Of a stretch of DNA of 64,000 nt, positions 32,961-42,221 are shown in pieces. The translations under genes and the position numbers were made by a program. Source of the DNA: Gemmatimonadota bacterium (GTDB lineage: Bacteria; Gemmatimonadota; Gemmatimonadetes; Gemmatimonadales; Gemmatimonadaceae); contig VHBP01000002.1 in assembly GCA_016871915.1 (NCBI GenBank), positions 30,005 through 94,004 of the forward strand. The letters are read 5' to 3'. Each line of letters opens with the position of its first letter. The stretch's first letter is position 1. The notes beneath the pieces were generated by a model. The model was not told the DNA's origin, ran no database searches, and worked only from the letters and a program-made list of their open reading frames with translations.

Positions 32961-33265
32961 TGGCGGAGCCCACCGGTCCCACCGACAGCCACTGGCCCCT
33001 CTGGGAGGTCTTCACCCAGGGAAACGTCGGGGAACCGTTCGAGCATGCGGGGAGCCTCCACGCCACCGATGCGGAGCACGCGCTCCAGAACGCCCGTGAC
33101 GTCTATGCGCGGCGCGGTGAGGCGATGAATCTCTGGGTCGTCCCGTCGACCGCGATCACGGCCTCGGCGCCGAGTGATGCGGGGCCGTTCTTCGACCCTG
33201 GGAACGACAAGGCGTACCGGCATCCGCAGTTCTACAAGGCGCCGCGCGGCATCCGTGTCTTCTGA
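32960..33265 (+). CDS. paaB: 1,2-phenylacetyl-CoA epoxidase, subunit B
   Basis: 101 aa. A small bridging subunit of the epoxidase. Recognised by WPLWEVFTQG, the ATDAEHALQNARDVYARRGEA segment and LWVVPS. It starts at ATG 32960 overlapping the paaA stop by one base and ends overlapping the paaC start, so synthesis of the subunits is coupled. Confidence 0.95.
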   Translation: MAEPTGPTDSHWPLWEVFTQGNVGEPFEHAGSLHATDAEHALQNARDVYARRGEAMNLWVVPSTAITASAPSDAGPFFDPGNDKAYRHPQFYKAPRGIRVF

Positions 33266-34113
33266 TGGCGAGTGCGCATGACGCCGACGATGTCGGCATC
33301 GCGGCGGGCGAGGCCAAGGCGGGAGATCGTCCGGTCGCGGGGCCATCGCGTGGTCCGCGTCTCGGGGCGCCGCTCGTCGAGTATCTGCTCCGGCTCGGTG
33401 ACGATCGGCTGATCCTCGGGCATCGCCTCTCCGAGTGGTGCGGGCATGGGCCGATCCTCGAGGAGGACATCGCGCTCTCGAACTTCGCGCTCGATCTGAT
33501 CGGGCAGGCGGCGTCGATCCTCCGCCTTGCTGGCGAGGTCGAGGGGGCGGGCCGCGACGAAGATGCGCTCGCCTACTTCCGAGATGGGGTGCAGTACCGC
33601 AATTGCCTCCTCGTCGAACAGCCGCGCGGGGACTTCGGCGACACGATCGTGCGCCAATTCCTCTTCGATGCGTACAGTGTCCTCCTCTGGGAGGCGCTCT
33701 TGGGGGCGCCACATGCGGGGCTCGCGGCGATCGCGGCCAAGGCGATCAAGGAAGATCGCTATCACCTGCGGCACTCCAGTGAGTGGGTCGTTCGCCTCGG
33801 CGACGGCACCGAAGAGAGCCATGTGCGGGTGCAGGGGTCGCTGGATCGGCTCTGGCGCTACACCGGTGAGCTCTTCGAGGCCGATGCGATCGATCAGGGG
33901 GTCGCGGGGGAGGGGATCGTCGTCGATCATCGCGCGCTGAAGGCGCGCTGGGATCAGCTCGTCGATGAGGTGCTCGATCGTGCGACGTTGGTCCGGCCCG
34001 CTGATGGGCCGACGCAGCGTGGGGGACGGGTGGGTCGGCATACGGAGCACCTCGGGCACCTCCTCGCGACGATGCAGAGCGTGGCTCGTGCGCACCCCGG
34101 TGCCCGGTGGTAG
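33265..34113 (+). CDS. paaC: 1,2-phenylacetyl-CoA epoxidase, structural subunit C
   Basis: 282 aa, with an N-terminal extension of about 35 residues (Ala/Gly/Arg-rich) before the conserved LVEYLLRLGDDRLILGHRLSEWCGHGP. Ferritin-like helical partner of PaaA: EDIALSNFALDLIGQA and KEDRYHLRHSSEW are diagnostic. Starts at ATG 33265 in a TGATG overlap with paaB. Confidence 0.95.
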   Translation: MASAHDADDVGIAAGEAKAGDRPVAGPSRGPRLGAPLVEYLLRLGDDRLILGHRLSEWCGHGPILEEDIALSNFALDLIGQAASILRLAGEVEGAGRDEDALAYFRDGVQYRNCLLVEQPRGDFGDTIVRQFLFDAYSVLLWEALLGAPHAGLAAIAAKAIKEDRYHLRHSSEWVVRLGDGTEESHVRVQGSLDRLWRYTGELFEADAIDQGVAGEGIVVDHRALKARWDQLVDEVLDRATLVRPADGPTQRGGRVGRHTEHLGHLLATMQSVARAHPGARW

Positions 34114-34114
34114 G

Positions 34115-34603
34115 GTGAACGTCGCGCGCGCGTGGGAGGTCCTGGCGACCGTCCCCGATCCTGAGGTCCCCGTCATCAGCGTGGTCGAGCTCGGGATCGT
34201 GCGCGAGGTGCAGGTGGATGCCGACGGCGCGGTGGAGGTCGTGATCACCCCGACCTACTCGGGTTGCCCCGCGATGTTCGAGATCGAGAAAGACGTGCGG
34301 ACGGCGCTCGAGGCCGCTGGCGCCACCGCGGTCTCGGTGCGGACGGTGCTCTCGCCCGCGTGGACCACCGATTGGATCCCGGAATCGGCACGCGAGAAGC
34401 TTCGCGCCTATGGGATCGCCCCGCCGGGGCCGGCGGAGCGCGGGGGGCTCGTCTCCCTCGTGCGCGCTCGGCCCCCAGTGCCCTGCCCATGGTGTGGCTC
34501 GACCCAAACGACGCTCCAGAGTGAGTTCGGGAGCACGGCGTGCAAGGCGATCCATGTCTGTGGGAGCTGCCGTCAGCCCTTCGACGAGTTCAAGGCGATC
34601 TGA
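34115..34603 (+). CDS. paaD: Phenylacetate epoxidase maturation factor PaaD
   Basis: 162 aa from GTG 34115, one base after the paaC stop. A MIP18/DUF59 domain (TVPDPEVPVISVVELGIVREV, TPTYSGCPAM) and a C-terminal four-Cys zinc-ribbon (CPWCG, CGSC). PaaD is needed for assembly of the epoxidase and is thought to act in Fe or Fe-S handling. In the enterobacterial order paaE (the reductase) would come next; here an unrelated exported protein does. Confidence 0.93.
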   Translation: MNVARAWEVLATVPDPEVPVISVVELGIVREVQVDADGAVEVVITPTYSGCPAMFEIEKDVRTALEAAGATAVSVRTVLSPAWTTDWIPESAREKLRAYGIAPPGPAERGGLVSLVRARPPVPCPWCGSTQTTLQSEFGSTACKAIHVCGSCRQPFDEFKAI

Positions 34604-34604
34604 G

Positions 34605-37520
34605 ATGACGCGGTTCGCCGATCGTCGCGCGGCGGGCTGGAGCCGCATCGCGGCAGTGGGCATCGGACTCGCGCTATCTGCATCGATCGCGCGGGCGCAG
34701 ATCACGCCCGTGCTCGGCCCCGAGCAGGACCGCCCCTCGGTGCGGTGGCGGGTGATCGAGGGACGTCACGCGCGGGTGATCGCACCAGCAGGGATGGAGG
34801 CAGAGGCCCGACGTCTGAGTGCGACGATCGACCGCATTGCTCGAGCCGACACGCTGACCCTGCGGGCTCGGCCACCCATGATCGACATCGTGCTGCGCGC
34901 GCAGTATGCGAACGCGAATGGGTTCGTCGCGCTCGCACCGCGCCGATCCGAGCTCTTCCCGCAGGCGCCGCAGTATGATGGGTTGCTCGGATCGAATGAT
35001 TGGCTCGAGCTCTTGGCCCTGCACGAGTATCGGCATGTCCAACAGCTCACCGCGGCCCGTCGCGGATTCACCGGGGCGATGACGACGCTCTTCGGCGAGG
35101 TCGCCTGGCAGACGTTCAGCTTCTGGAGCCTCCCCTCGTGGTTTCTCGAGGGGGACGCCACGCTGACGGAGACTGTGCTGACCTCTTCCGGGCGCGGGCG
35201 GATCCCGCTCTTCGACGCCGACTTCCGAGCGCAGCTCCTCGCGCGCGACGTCCCGAGCTACCAGACGACGATGGTCGGGTCACTCAAGGATCGGTGGCCC
35301 AATCCGTATGTGCACGGGTATCACCTCCTCGCCGCGGGTCGTGCGCGGTTCGGTGCGGAGGTCTGGGAGCAGGCGCTGGCGCGATCGACTCGCCGATCGT
35401 TTATCCCGCTGGCGCTCTCCGGTGGCCTGCAGCGTGCGAGTGGGCTGACCGCCACGGCGTTGCATCAGCAGACGTTCGGGGCGCTCCGGGACTCCGTTCG
35501 CTCGGGTGCGGCGCGCCTTTCGCTCACGCCGGTGACACCCGTAAGGCCTACGCCCGACCTCTGGACTGACGACGCCTCGCCGGGATGGGAGGACGACGAA
35601 CGACTCATCAGTCATCGGGTCGGGCTCGATGCCTTCCCGCAGTTGGCGCGCCACGGGGGAGACTTGGTGGAACGTCTCCAGTACCTCGGTCAGCCGACGC
35701 CGGCCCCGCTCTCGGTGCAGGGTGGTATCGCCGCCTGGATCGAGGAGCGATTCGATCCGCGGTACGCGCTCCGCACCTTCAACGTGATCATGCTGCGCGA
35801 TCTCGCGACTGGTGTGGTCCGACAGCTCGGCGATACCGCGCGATGGATGAGCGTCGGGCTCTCCTCCGATGCGCAGCGACTCGTGACGATCGAGCAACGC
35901 CCCGATGGCGGGACGGCGCTACAGATTCTCGACCGCGAGGGGCAGGTGATGCAGCGCCACCTCATTACCGATGGCGATCTCATCGTGACCCCACGCTTCA
36001 CGCGGGAGGGCGATGGATTGCTCTTCACCCGAACGCGTCGTGGCGTCGGCCGCCGCGTGGAGCGGTGTGATCTGGCGATGGTGTCCTGCGAGGGGCTCTC
36101 TCCGTGGTCGTCGCTCGCGATCGCCGCCCCGGTGGGGGACCGCTCGATCGTCTTCGCCTACGCGCCGATCGATGGGCGCGATCAGATCGTCGCGTGGCGC
36201 GCGGCCACCGGGCGCTGGCACCAGGTCACCGTCCGTCCGGTCGGGGCGATCGATCCGATGCCATCGCCGGACGGCACACGGTTGGCCTTCCTCGATCACA
36301 CCGCGACGGGACGGCGTCTCGTCACCATGCCGATCAAACCGGAACGGTGGCCCGAGGTGACGCTGGTGGCCGAGGATCCTGCGCCGCTCCGCGCGCTGAT
36401 CGCGCAGGTCGGTACCGCCCCCCTCACGGAACCGATCGCGCCGGATTCCACGGCGCCGCTCCGTGACTATGCGCCCTGGCGCCATCTCCTCTATCCGACG
36501 GGATTCACCGTCTCGCTGCCCCCCGTGAGCCCGACGATCGGCGCGACGCTCAGCTCGCGCGATATCCTCGGGACCTTCGCCGCCGATCTTGGCGCGAGCT
36601 ACGATCGCACCGAGCGCACGGGATCAGGTCGGATCGCCATCACCTCGGCGGCCTCGCCCGCGATCACGAGTGCGTGGGTCGGGGTCGGGGATCGTCGTGA
36701 TGTGTATCCGGCGGTCACAGTCCGTGGGGAGGCCCAGCCCGCCGGGGAGTGGCAGTGGCGCGAGTACACGCGCGGGATCCGCGCCGAGCTCCCGCTCAAC
36801 CTCACGCGCGATCATCGCTGGACGCAGGTTCGCATGTTCGGTGCGCTCGAGGAGACCCGTGTGGAGGGGAGCACGCTACCAGCCTACTTCGTCTCGGATG
36901 AAGGGAGCGTGCGGCCGCTCACCATGGGGGTCTCCGCGTACCGCGGCTATCAGTGGGTGCGCGACATCTTCCCGATCCGCGGGGTGGCCGCGAGCGCCTT
37001 CGTCCGGTCGACACCGCTCGGGGGGACCTTCGATGGGCGGCAGATCGCGGCGCGGGCGCAGCTCTTCCGGTCGGGATTCGGCGCGCACCATGGGGTCCGT
37101 CTCGATCTTGGCATCGACCGCCAGCCCTTCCGTGCGTCGGTGACGAGCGCGCCACCCTATCGCTTCACCTCCTCGCTCCCCTTCGCCCGCGGGTATCCCG
37201 CGGTGACCGCATCCGTCGCCGTGCGGGGCGCCATCGACTACGCGTTCCCGCTCTGGTACCCGGACCGCACGCTCGTCAGGACGATCCAGCTGCAGCGTGT
37301 GCGTGGCGCGCTCTTCGCTGACGTGATGCGGACCACCTCACGGCGCTTTGTTCAAGGCGCGGCGGTCGATGCGCAGACGATATGGCGCTCCGTCGGTGGG
37401 GAGCTCTGGTTCGATGCCGCCTGGTTCCACCCAGAGCTGAAGCTCCCCGTGGGGGTGCGCTATGCGTGGCGGCTGGATGGCGCGCGCGGCGGGCGGGCGG
37501 AGTTCATCATCGGGCTCTGA
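34605..37520 (+). CDS. Exported zinc metallopeptidase - beta-propeller - outer-membrane barrel protein
   Basis: 971 aa, starting one base after the paaD stop (TGAGATG). Signal peptide (RIAAVGIGLALSASIARAQ). An N-terminal gluzincin-like domain has HEYRH (140-144) with Glu182 in WFLEGDA as the likely third zinc ligand. The middle (about 330-620) has TolB/WD40-like repeats (PMPSPDGTRLAFLDH). The last 320 residues are amphipathic strands of a surface-antigen-like barrel (LRTFNV... VRYAWRLDG... EFIIGL). It is predicted to be anchored in the outer membrane with the peptidase domain in the periplasm or outside. No link to phenylacetate metabolism is known. Confidence 0.75.
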   Translation: MTRFADRRAAGWSRIAAVGIGLALSASIARAQITPVLGPEQDRPSVRWRVIEGRHARVIAPAGMEAEARRLSATIDRIARADTLTLRARPPMIDIVLRAQYANANGFVALAPRRSELFPQAPQYDGLLGSNDWLELLALHEYRHVQQLTAARRGFTGAMTTLFGEVAWQTFSFWSLPSWFLEGDATLTETVLTSSGRGRIPLFDADFRAQLLARDVPSYQTTMVGSLKDRWPNPYVHGYHLLAAGRARFGAEVWEQALARSTRRSFIPLALSGGLQRASGLTATALHQQTFGALRDSVRSGAARLSLTPVTPVRPTPDLWTDDASPGWEDDERLISHRVGLDAFPQLARHGGDLVERLQYLGQPTPAPLSVQGGIAAWIEERFDPRYALRTFNVIMLRDLATGVVRQLGDTARWMSVGLSSDAQRLVTIEQRPDGGTALQILDREGQVMQRHLITDGDLIVTPRFTREGDGLLFTRTRRGVGRRVERCDLAMVSCEGLSPWSSLAIAAPVGDRSIVFAYAPIDGRDQIVAWRAATGRWHQVTVRPVGAIDPMPSPDGTRLAFLDHTATGRRLVTMPIKPERWPEVTLVAEDPAPLRALIAQVGTAPLTEPIAPDSTAPLRDYAPWRHLLYPTGFTVSLPPVSPTIGATLSSRDILGTFAADLGASYDRTERTGSGRIAITSAASPAITSAWVGVGDRRDVYPAVTVRGEAQPAGEWQWREYTRGIRAELPLNLTRDHRWTQVRMFGALEETRVEGSTLPAYFVSDEGSVRPLTMGVSAYRGYQWVRDIFPIRGVAASAFVRSTPLGGTFDGRQIAARAQLFRSGFGAHHGVRLDLGIDRQPFRASVTSAPPYRFTSSLPFARGYPAVTASVAVRGAIDYAFPLWYPDRTLVRTIQLQRVRGALFADVMRTTSRRFVQGAAVDAQTIWRSVGGELWFDAAWFHPELKLPVGVRYAWRLDGARGGRAEFIIGL

Positions 37521-37551
37521 GGTCGCGCCACGTACAGCCTGCGTGCCGCGG

Positions 37552-39645
37552 TCAGGCGCCGAGCGCGGCCTCGATCTCCTGAGTGATTCGCCCCACACTC
37601 GGCAACACCGCATCGAGCAGCACCGGATGGTACGGCATCGGGATATCCTCCGGCGCAAGGCGCCGCACCGGCGCATCGAGGTGCCAGAACGCCTCCTGTG
37701 CGACGACGCTCGCGACCTCGGCGCCGAACCCCGCGGTCATGTTGTCCTCGTGGACCACGAGGCACCGTCCGGTCTTCGCCACGGAAGCCAGCACCGCGGC
37801 GCGATCCCACGGGGCGATCGTGCGCAGATCGATCACTTCGACCGCGGCACCGAACCGCTCGGCGGCTTCGAGGCAGCGATGCACCATCGCGCCCCAGGAG
37901 ATGACGGTGAGGTCAGTGCCCGCGCGCACGATGCGCGCCTGTCCGAACGGGAGCACGTAGTCATCGCCCGGGTACGGGGCCGACCCATCGCCGGTCATCA
38001 GCAGCGAGCGATGCTCGAAGAAGACGGTCGGGTTCGGACTTCGCATCGCCGCACGGAGGAGCCCCACGGCATCGGCGGCGTTCGACGGGATCGCGACCTG
38101 CCAGCCATAGGCGTGTGCGAAGCGTACCTCGTCGCTCAGGCTGTGCCAGGGATCGCCGACATCTTTCCCAAAGCCACCGGGCATGCGCACCACCATCGGC
38201 GCCGCGAAGCGATTCGCGGTGCGCCAACGCATCGTCCCGGTGTTGTTCAGCTGCTCGGTCGCAGGATCCGCGTACTTGCGGAACTGGATCTCGGCCACCG
38301 GCATCAAGCCACTGATCGCGAGCCCCGAGGCGCGTCCGACGATTCCCTCCTCGGATAGGCTGGTGTCGAAGACCCGCTCCGCACCGAACTGCCGCTGGAG
38401 CCCCTCGGTGACGAGATGGACGCCCCCCTTCTTCCCGACATCCTCGCCGAAGACGACGAGCTTGGGATTGACCTCGAGCTCCTGGCGTAACGTGCGGCGG
38501 ACGGCCTCGGCGAAGCGAAGCATCTCCCCGCCGTCTGCCGCCGTCGCAGCACCGCCAAGCGCAAAGCGTTCAGCTCGGGAGAGCCCGCCAAGCCCAGCTT
38601 CCGGGACATCATCTCGATCATCGGCGTAGCGATGATCACCGACCGTCGCGGGGTCGGGCATGGAGCGCGCCCGCGCCGTGGTGACAGCGCGTTCGATATC
38701 GCCCGCGACCTCGGCCTCGAGCGCGGTCCACTCCGCCGAGGTGAGGACGGCGGGGACGAGGTAGTCGCGCAGACGCGGAAGGGGATCACGAGCCTGATCG
38801 GCCGCGATCTCGGCGTCGCTCCGGTAGCCCTTCTGGTTATCGGGCCCTGAATGGCTCGAGAGCCGTGGCACAGTGAGGCGCACAAGGGCGGGGCCTGCGC
38901 CGCGCCGAACATGGGTCACGCACTCCTGCAGGAGTGTCGCGGTCTGATGCGGATCGGTCCCGTCGCCGTTGCGCACGAAGAGATTGCCGAACGCCTCGAG
39001 ATTGCGCGCGATGTCGCCGCCAGGCGTCTGCATCTCCCCCTTCACCGAGATCCCGAGGTTGTTGTCCTCGATGTAGAAGAGCATCGGGAGGGAGAGGGTC
39101 GTCGCCATCGTAAGCGCGGACCAGAAGCCGTTGGTCGCGACCGAGCCATCACCGCCGAGCGCGACGCCGATCGAGCCGGCCCATCGGGTGTCCTTGAGGA
39201 CGTCGCGATGGTAGGTGATCGCCTGTGCCCAGCCGGCGGTCGGGGTGTACTGCGAGCCGACGTCACCAGACATCGGGAGCACCACTGGTCCCGAGCGATT
39301 CGGGAGGTTGCAGACCACGCCGATATCGCGCCCATCGGAGAACCCATCGGCGCGCCCGAGGGGGGAGCCCAAGGCATCATCGAACGGGAGGCCCAAGGAG
39401 AGCAGGAGCGGACGGCTCCTATAGTAGGCCCCCGCCGCATCGCGCTCCCCCGTCATCAGCGCGCCCAAGATGCACTGTGCGACATCGTGACCGCGCGCGG
39501 AGAACTGATACAGGACCAGGTGCTCCTTCGGGACCGTCGCGCGGTTGCGATTCGTCGCCTCCTCGAGGTCGTCCATTGCCCGAGAGGCGAGGACGTGGTA
39601 GGCGATCCGACGCCAGTCGAGTCCAGGGAGGGGGCGCTTGGGCAT
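37552..39645 (-). CDS. 2-oxoacid dehydrogenase E1, alpha and beta subunits fused
   Basis: 697 aa. The N-terminal half is E1-alpha (thiamine diphosphate motif GGDGSVATNGFWSALTMA to DNN, and HSGPDNQKGYRS). The C-terminal half is E1-beta (VVFGEDVGKKGGVHLVTEGL, FDTSLSEEGIVG, EVIDLRTIAPWD). This fused architecture is typical of branched-chain 2-oxoacid dehydrogenases. No E2 or E3 gene is nearby. It interrupts the paa locus on the opposite strand. It could decarboxylate oxoacids from IlvE or the Leu/Phe-type dehydrogenase, or phenylpyruvate, but the substrate is unproven. Confidence 0.9.
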   Translation of the reverse strand: MPKRPLPGLDWRRIAYHVLASRAMDDLEEATNRNRATVPKEHLVLYQFSARGHDVAQCILGALMTGERDAAGAYYRSRPLLLSLGLPFDDALGSPLGRADGFSDGRDIGVVCNLPNRSGPVVLPMSGDVGSQYTPTAGWAQAITYHRDVLKDTRWAGSIGVALGGDGSVATNGFWSALTMATTLSLPMLFYIEDNNLGISVKGEMQTPGGDIARNLEAFGNLFVRNGDGTDPHQTATLLQECVTHVRRGAGPALVRLTVPRLSSHSGPDNQKGYRSDAEIAADQARDPLPRLRDYLVPAVLTSAEWTALEAEVAGDIERAVTTARARSMPDPATVGDHRYADDRDDVPEAGLGGLSRAERFALGGAATAADGGEMLRFAEAVRRTLRQELEVNPKLVVFGEDVGKKGGVHLVTEGLQRQFGAERVFDTSLSEEGIVGRASGLAISGLMPVAEIQFRKYADPATEQLNNTGTMRWRTANRFAAPMVVRMPGGFGKDVGDPWHSLSDEVRFAHAYGWQVAIPSNAADAVGLLRAAMRSPNPTVFFEHRSLLMTGDGSAPYPGDDYVLPFGQARIVRAGTDLTVISWGAMVHRCLEAAERFGAAVEVIDLRTIAPWDRAAVLASVAKTGRCLVVHEDNMTAGFGAEVASVVAQEAFWHLDAPVRRLAPEDIPMPYHPVLLDAVLPSVGRITQEIEAALGA

Positions 39646-39740
39646 CCGGGGAATCTGGCGGGGGGCGGGCGACCGGGGAACCGTGCGCAGGGCCTCGCCG
39701 AGCCGCTCCCCCTCGCCTGACCGCCGGGTATCTTTGACCC

Positions 39741-40532
39741 ATGTCGAGCGCCCTGGTCCTCCGTGAGCTCCGCGACGGCGTCCTCTTCCTGACGCTGAAC
39801 CGTCCCGACGTCCTCAACGCCTTCACGCGGCCGATGGCGATCGCCCTGCAGGAGGGGCTCGCAGAAGCGGCATCGAACCCGGAGATCCGAGCCGTTCACC
39901 TGACGGGGGCGGGGCGTGGGTTCTGTGCAGGCCAGGACCTGCAGGAGGTCCTCCCGCAGGGGGATGGCCCGATGCCCGACATCAGCGAGGTCGTGCGCGC
40001 GAGCTTCAACCCGATCATCCTCGCCATCCGCACCCTTGAGAAGCCGGTGATCTGCGCGGTGAACGGGATCGCCGCCGGCGCTGGCGCCAACCTCGCCTTC
40101 GCCTGCGATCTGACCATCGCCGTGGAGTCCGCGAGTTTCGTGGAGAGTTTCTCTAAGCTCGGGCTGATCCCAGATACGAGCGGGACCTTCTTCGTCCCGC
40201 GCCTCGTGGGGCCGCAACGGGCGACGGGGATGTTCTTCCTCGCCGAGAAGATCCCGGCGCCACAGGCGAAGGCGTGGGGGCTGATCTGGGATGCCGTCCC
40301 GGCGGCGCAACTCGTCGAGGTCTCGGAGCATCTCGCGCGGACCCTCGCGCAGCAGGCGACGCGTGGCTTCGGACTCACCAAGCGCGCGATGAACGCCTCG
40401 GCCGCCAACGGGCTCGAGGCGCAGCTCGAGCTCGAGGCGCAGCTGATGCAAGAGGCGGGACGGACGGCGGATTACGAGGAAGGGGTGCGGGCCTTCCTCG
40501 AGAAGCGCGCCCCGCGCTACCGGGGGGCCTGA
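39741..40532 (+). CDS. paaG: 2-(1,2-epoxy-1,2-dihydrophenyl)acetyl-CoA isomerase
   Basis: 263 aa crotonase. It converts the ring epoxide to oxepin-CoA and later acts as a delta3-delta2-enoyl-CoA isomerase. FCAGQDLQEV oxyanion loop and LGLIPDTSGTFFVPRLVG, with the single catalytic Asp characteristic of PaaG, are present. A TATCTT box (39729-39734) lies 6 nt before ATG 39741 and no SD is visible, so this begins a second, leaderless paa operon (paaGHIJYZ). Confidence 0.95.
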   Translation: MSSALVLRELRDGVLFLTLNRPDVLNAFTRPMAIALQEGLAEAASNPEIRAVHLTGAGRGFCAGQDLQEVLPQGDGPMPDISEVVRASFNPIILAIRTLEKPVICAVNGIAAGAGANLAFACDLTIAVESASFVESFSKLGLIPDTSGTFFVPRLVGPQRATGMFFLAEKIPAPQAKAWGLIWDAVPAAQLVEVSEHLARTLAQQATRGFGLTKRAMNASAANGLEAQLELEAQLMQEAGRTADYEEGVRAFLEKRAPRYRGA

Positions 40533-40535
40533 CCG

Positions 40536-41735
40536 ATGCGCGTGGATGGATCCACGATCGTCGGCGTGGTAGGAGCGGGCGCCATGGGGGCGGGGATCGC
40601 GCAGGTCGCTGCGGGGCGCGGCCATCGCGTGGTGATCGCCGATGCGTCATCGGAAGCGATCGAGCGAGCGCGCCAAGGACACGCGCGCGCGATGGTGCGC
40701 GAGGTCGAGAAAGGGCGCCTCAGCCGCGAGGAGGCCGATGCGGTGCTCGGGCGGATCTCCTATGTGCCGGAGATGACGGAAGCGTCGCTGCAGGCGTTCG
40801 CCGACTGCGGATTGGTGATCGAGGCGATCATCGAGTCGCTCGCGGCCAAGCGCGAGCTCTTCCGCGTGCTCGAGGTGATGATCGATCCCTCGGCCGTGCT
40901 CGCCACGAACACCTCCTCGCTCTCGGTCGCGGCCCTCGCGGGGGGATCCCGACATCCATCGCGCGTCATCGGGATCCACTTCTTCAACCCGGCGCCGGTG
41001 ATGCCGCTGGTGGAGATTATCCCGTCGATCGTGACCGACGCGGCGATCACCGCTGCGGTGCGCGCCCTCGTCGACGGCTGGGGGAAGACGGCCGTCCTCG
41101 CGGCGGATACGCCGGGGTTCATCGTGAATCGCGTCGCGCGACCATTCTATGGTGAGGCGTTACGAATCCTCGAGGAGGGGATCGCCGATGCCGCGACGAT
41201 CGATTGGGCGATGAAGACCCTCGGCGGATTCAAGATGGGGCCGTTCGAGTTGATGGACTTCATCGGCAACGATGTGAACTTCGCGGTCACCTCCTCGGTG
41301 TTTGAGGCGATGTTCTTCGATCCGCGCTACAAGCCGGCCCTCACCCAGCGACGACTGGTGGAAGCCGGATGGCTTGGCCGGAAGACCGGCCGCGGGTACT
41401 TCGACTATCGCGAGGGTGCCGTGGCGCCGGAGCCGCTGGTCGACGCGGCCCTTGGCCAGCAAATCGTAGATCGCATTCTCGCGATGCTCGTGAACGAAGC
41501 GGCCGAGGCGGTGCATCTGCGGATCGCCTCACCGGCCGACCTCGAGAAAGCGATGACCACTGGGGTCAACTACCCCAAGGGCTTGCTCGCCTGGGGCGAT
41601 GTCATCGGCGCTGCGACCATCCTCGCGCGGCTCGAGGCGCTACAGGCGGAGTACGGCGAGGATCGCTATCGCCCGAGCCCCTATCTGCGCCGCGTGGTCC
41701 GGACTGGCGGCACCCTACTCGGCGGGGTCGTCTGA
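40536..41735 (+). CDS. paaH: 3-hydroxyacyl-CoA dehydrogenase
   Basis: 399 aa. Rossmann motif GVVGAGAMGAGIAQVAAGRGH, catalytic His in GIHFFNPAPVMPLVEI, and the C-terminal helical domain (DTPGFIVNRVARPFYGEALR), partly duplicated at the end (EAVHLRIASPADLEKAMTTG). Oxidises 3-hydroxyadipyl-CoA to 3-oxoadipyl-CoA. The gap to paaG is 3 bp; its stop overlaps the paaI start. Confidence 0.93.
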   Translation: MRVDGSTIVGVVGAGAMGAGIAQVAAGRGHRVVIADASSEAIERARQGHARAMVREVEKGRLSREEADAVLGRISYVPEMTEASLQAFADCGLVIEAIIESLAAKRELFRVLEVMIDPSAVLATNTSSLSVAALAGGSRHPSRVIGIHFFNPAPVMPLVEIIPSIVTDAAITAAVRALVDGWGKTAVLAADTPGFIVNRVARPFYGEALRILEEGIADAATIDWAMKTLGGFKMGPFELMDFIGNDVNFAVTSSVFEAMFFDPRYKPALTQRRLVEAGWLGRKTGRGYFDYREGAVAPEPLVDAALGQQIVDRILAMLVNEAAEAVHLRIASPADLEKAMTTGVNYPKGLLAWGDVIGAATILARLEALQAEYGEDRYRPSPYLRRVVRTGGTLLGGVV

Positions 41736-42190
41736 TGTCGGGTCCCTCGCGCTCGGTCGAGGAGCAGCGCGCGATTGACGCGCAGGCGCGATCGGTCGTC
41801 GACCGGATGATGACTCGCGACGCCTTCTCCCGTTGGCTCGGGATCGAGGTGGTGGAGATCGCCGAGCGGCGGTGCGTGCTCCGCATGACGGTGCGCCCCG
41901 AGATGGTGAACGGGTTCGGCACCGCGCATGGCGGGATCGTCTTCGCCTTCGCCGATAGTGCGCTCGCCTTCTGCACCAACTCCGATGGCGAGATCAGCGT
42001 CGCGCTCGACTGCACGGTGAGCTACCCCACGGCCGTTCGGCCAGGAGATGTGCTCACCGCGACCGGCGTTCAGGAATCGACCACCAACAAGATCGGCTTC
42101 GCGCGGGTGACGGTGGTCAATCAGGAGGAGGCCGTCGTCGGGCATTTCCGTGGGACGGTCTACCGGACGCGCAAACCCCTCCCGCTCTGA
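41735..42190 (+). CDS. paaI: Hydroxyphenylacetyl-CoA thioesterase
   Basis: 151 aa hot-dog thioesterase. NGFGTAHGGIVFAFADSALAFCTN carries the HGG turn and catalytic Asp of PaaI. It releases CoA from stalled phenylacetate intermediates and so prevents CoA depletion. Starts at ATG 41735 in a TGATG overlap with paaH. Confidence 0.93.
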   Translation: MSGPSRSVEEQRAIDAQARSVVDRMMTRDAFSRWLGIEVVEIAERRCVLRMTVRPEMVNGFGTAHGGIVFAFADSALAFCTNSDGEISVALDCTVSYPTAVRPGDVLTATGVQESTTNKIGFARVTVVNQEEAVVGHFRGTVYRTRKPLPL

Positions 42191-42221
42191 GCGGGGCGGG
42201 GGACACCAACCACCTCTCGTC

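Noticed and set aside
37462..39720. Plus-strand frames antisense to the fused 2-oxoacid dehydrogenase
   Set aside because: No domains; the minus strand has complete E1-alpha and E1-beta motifs.
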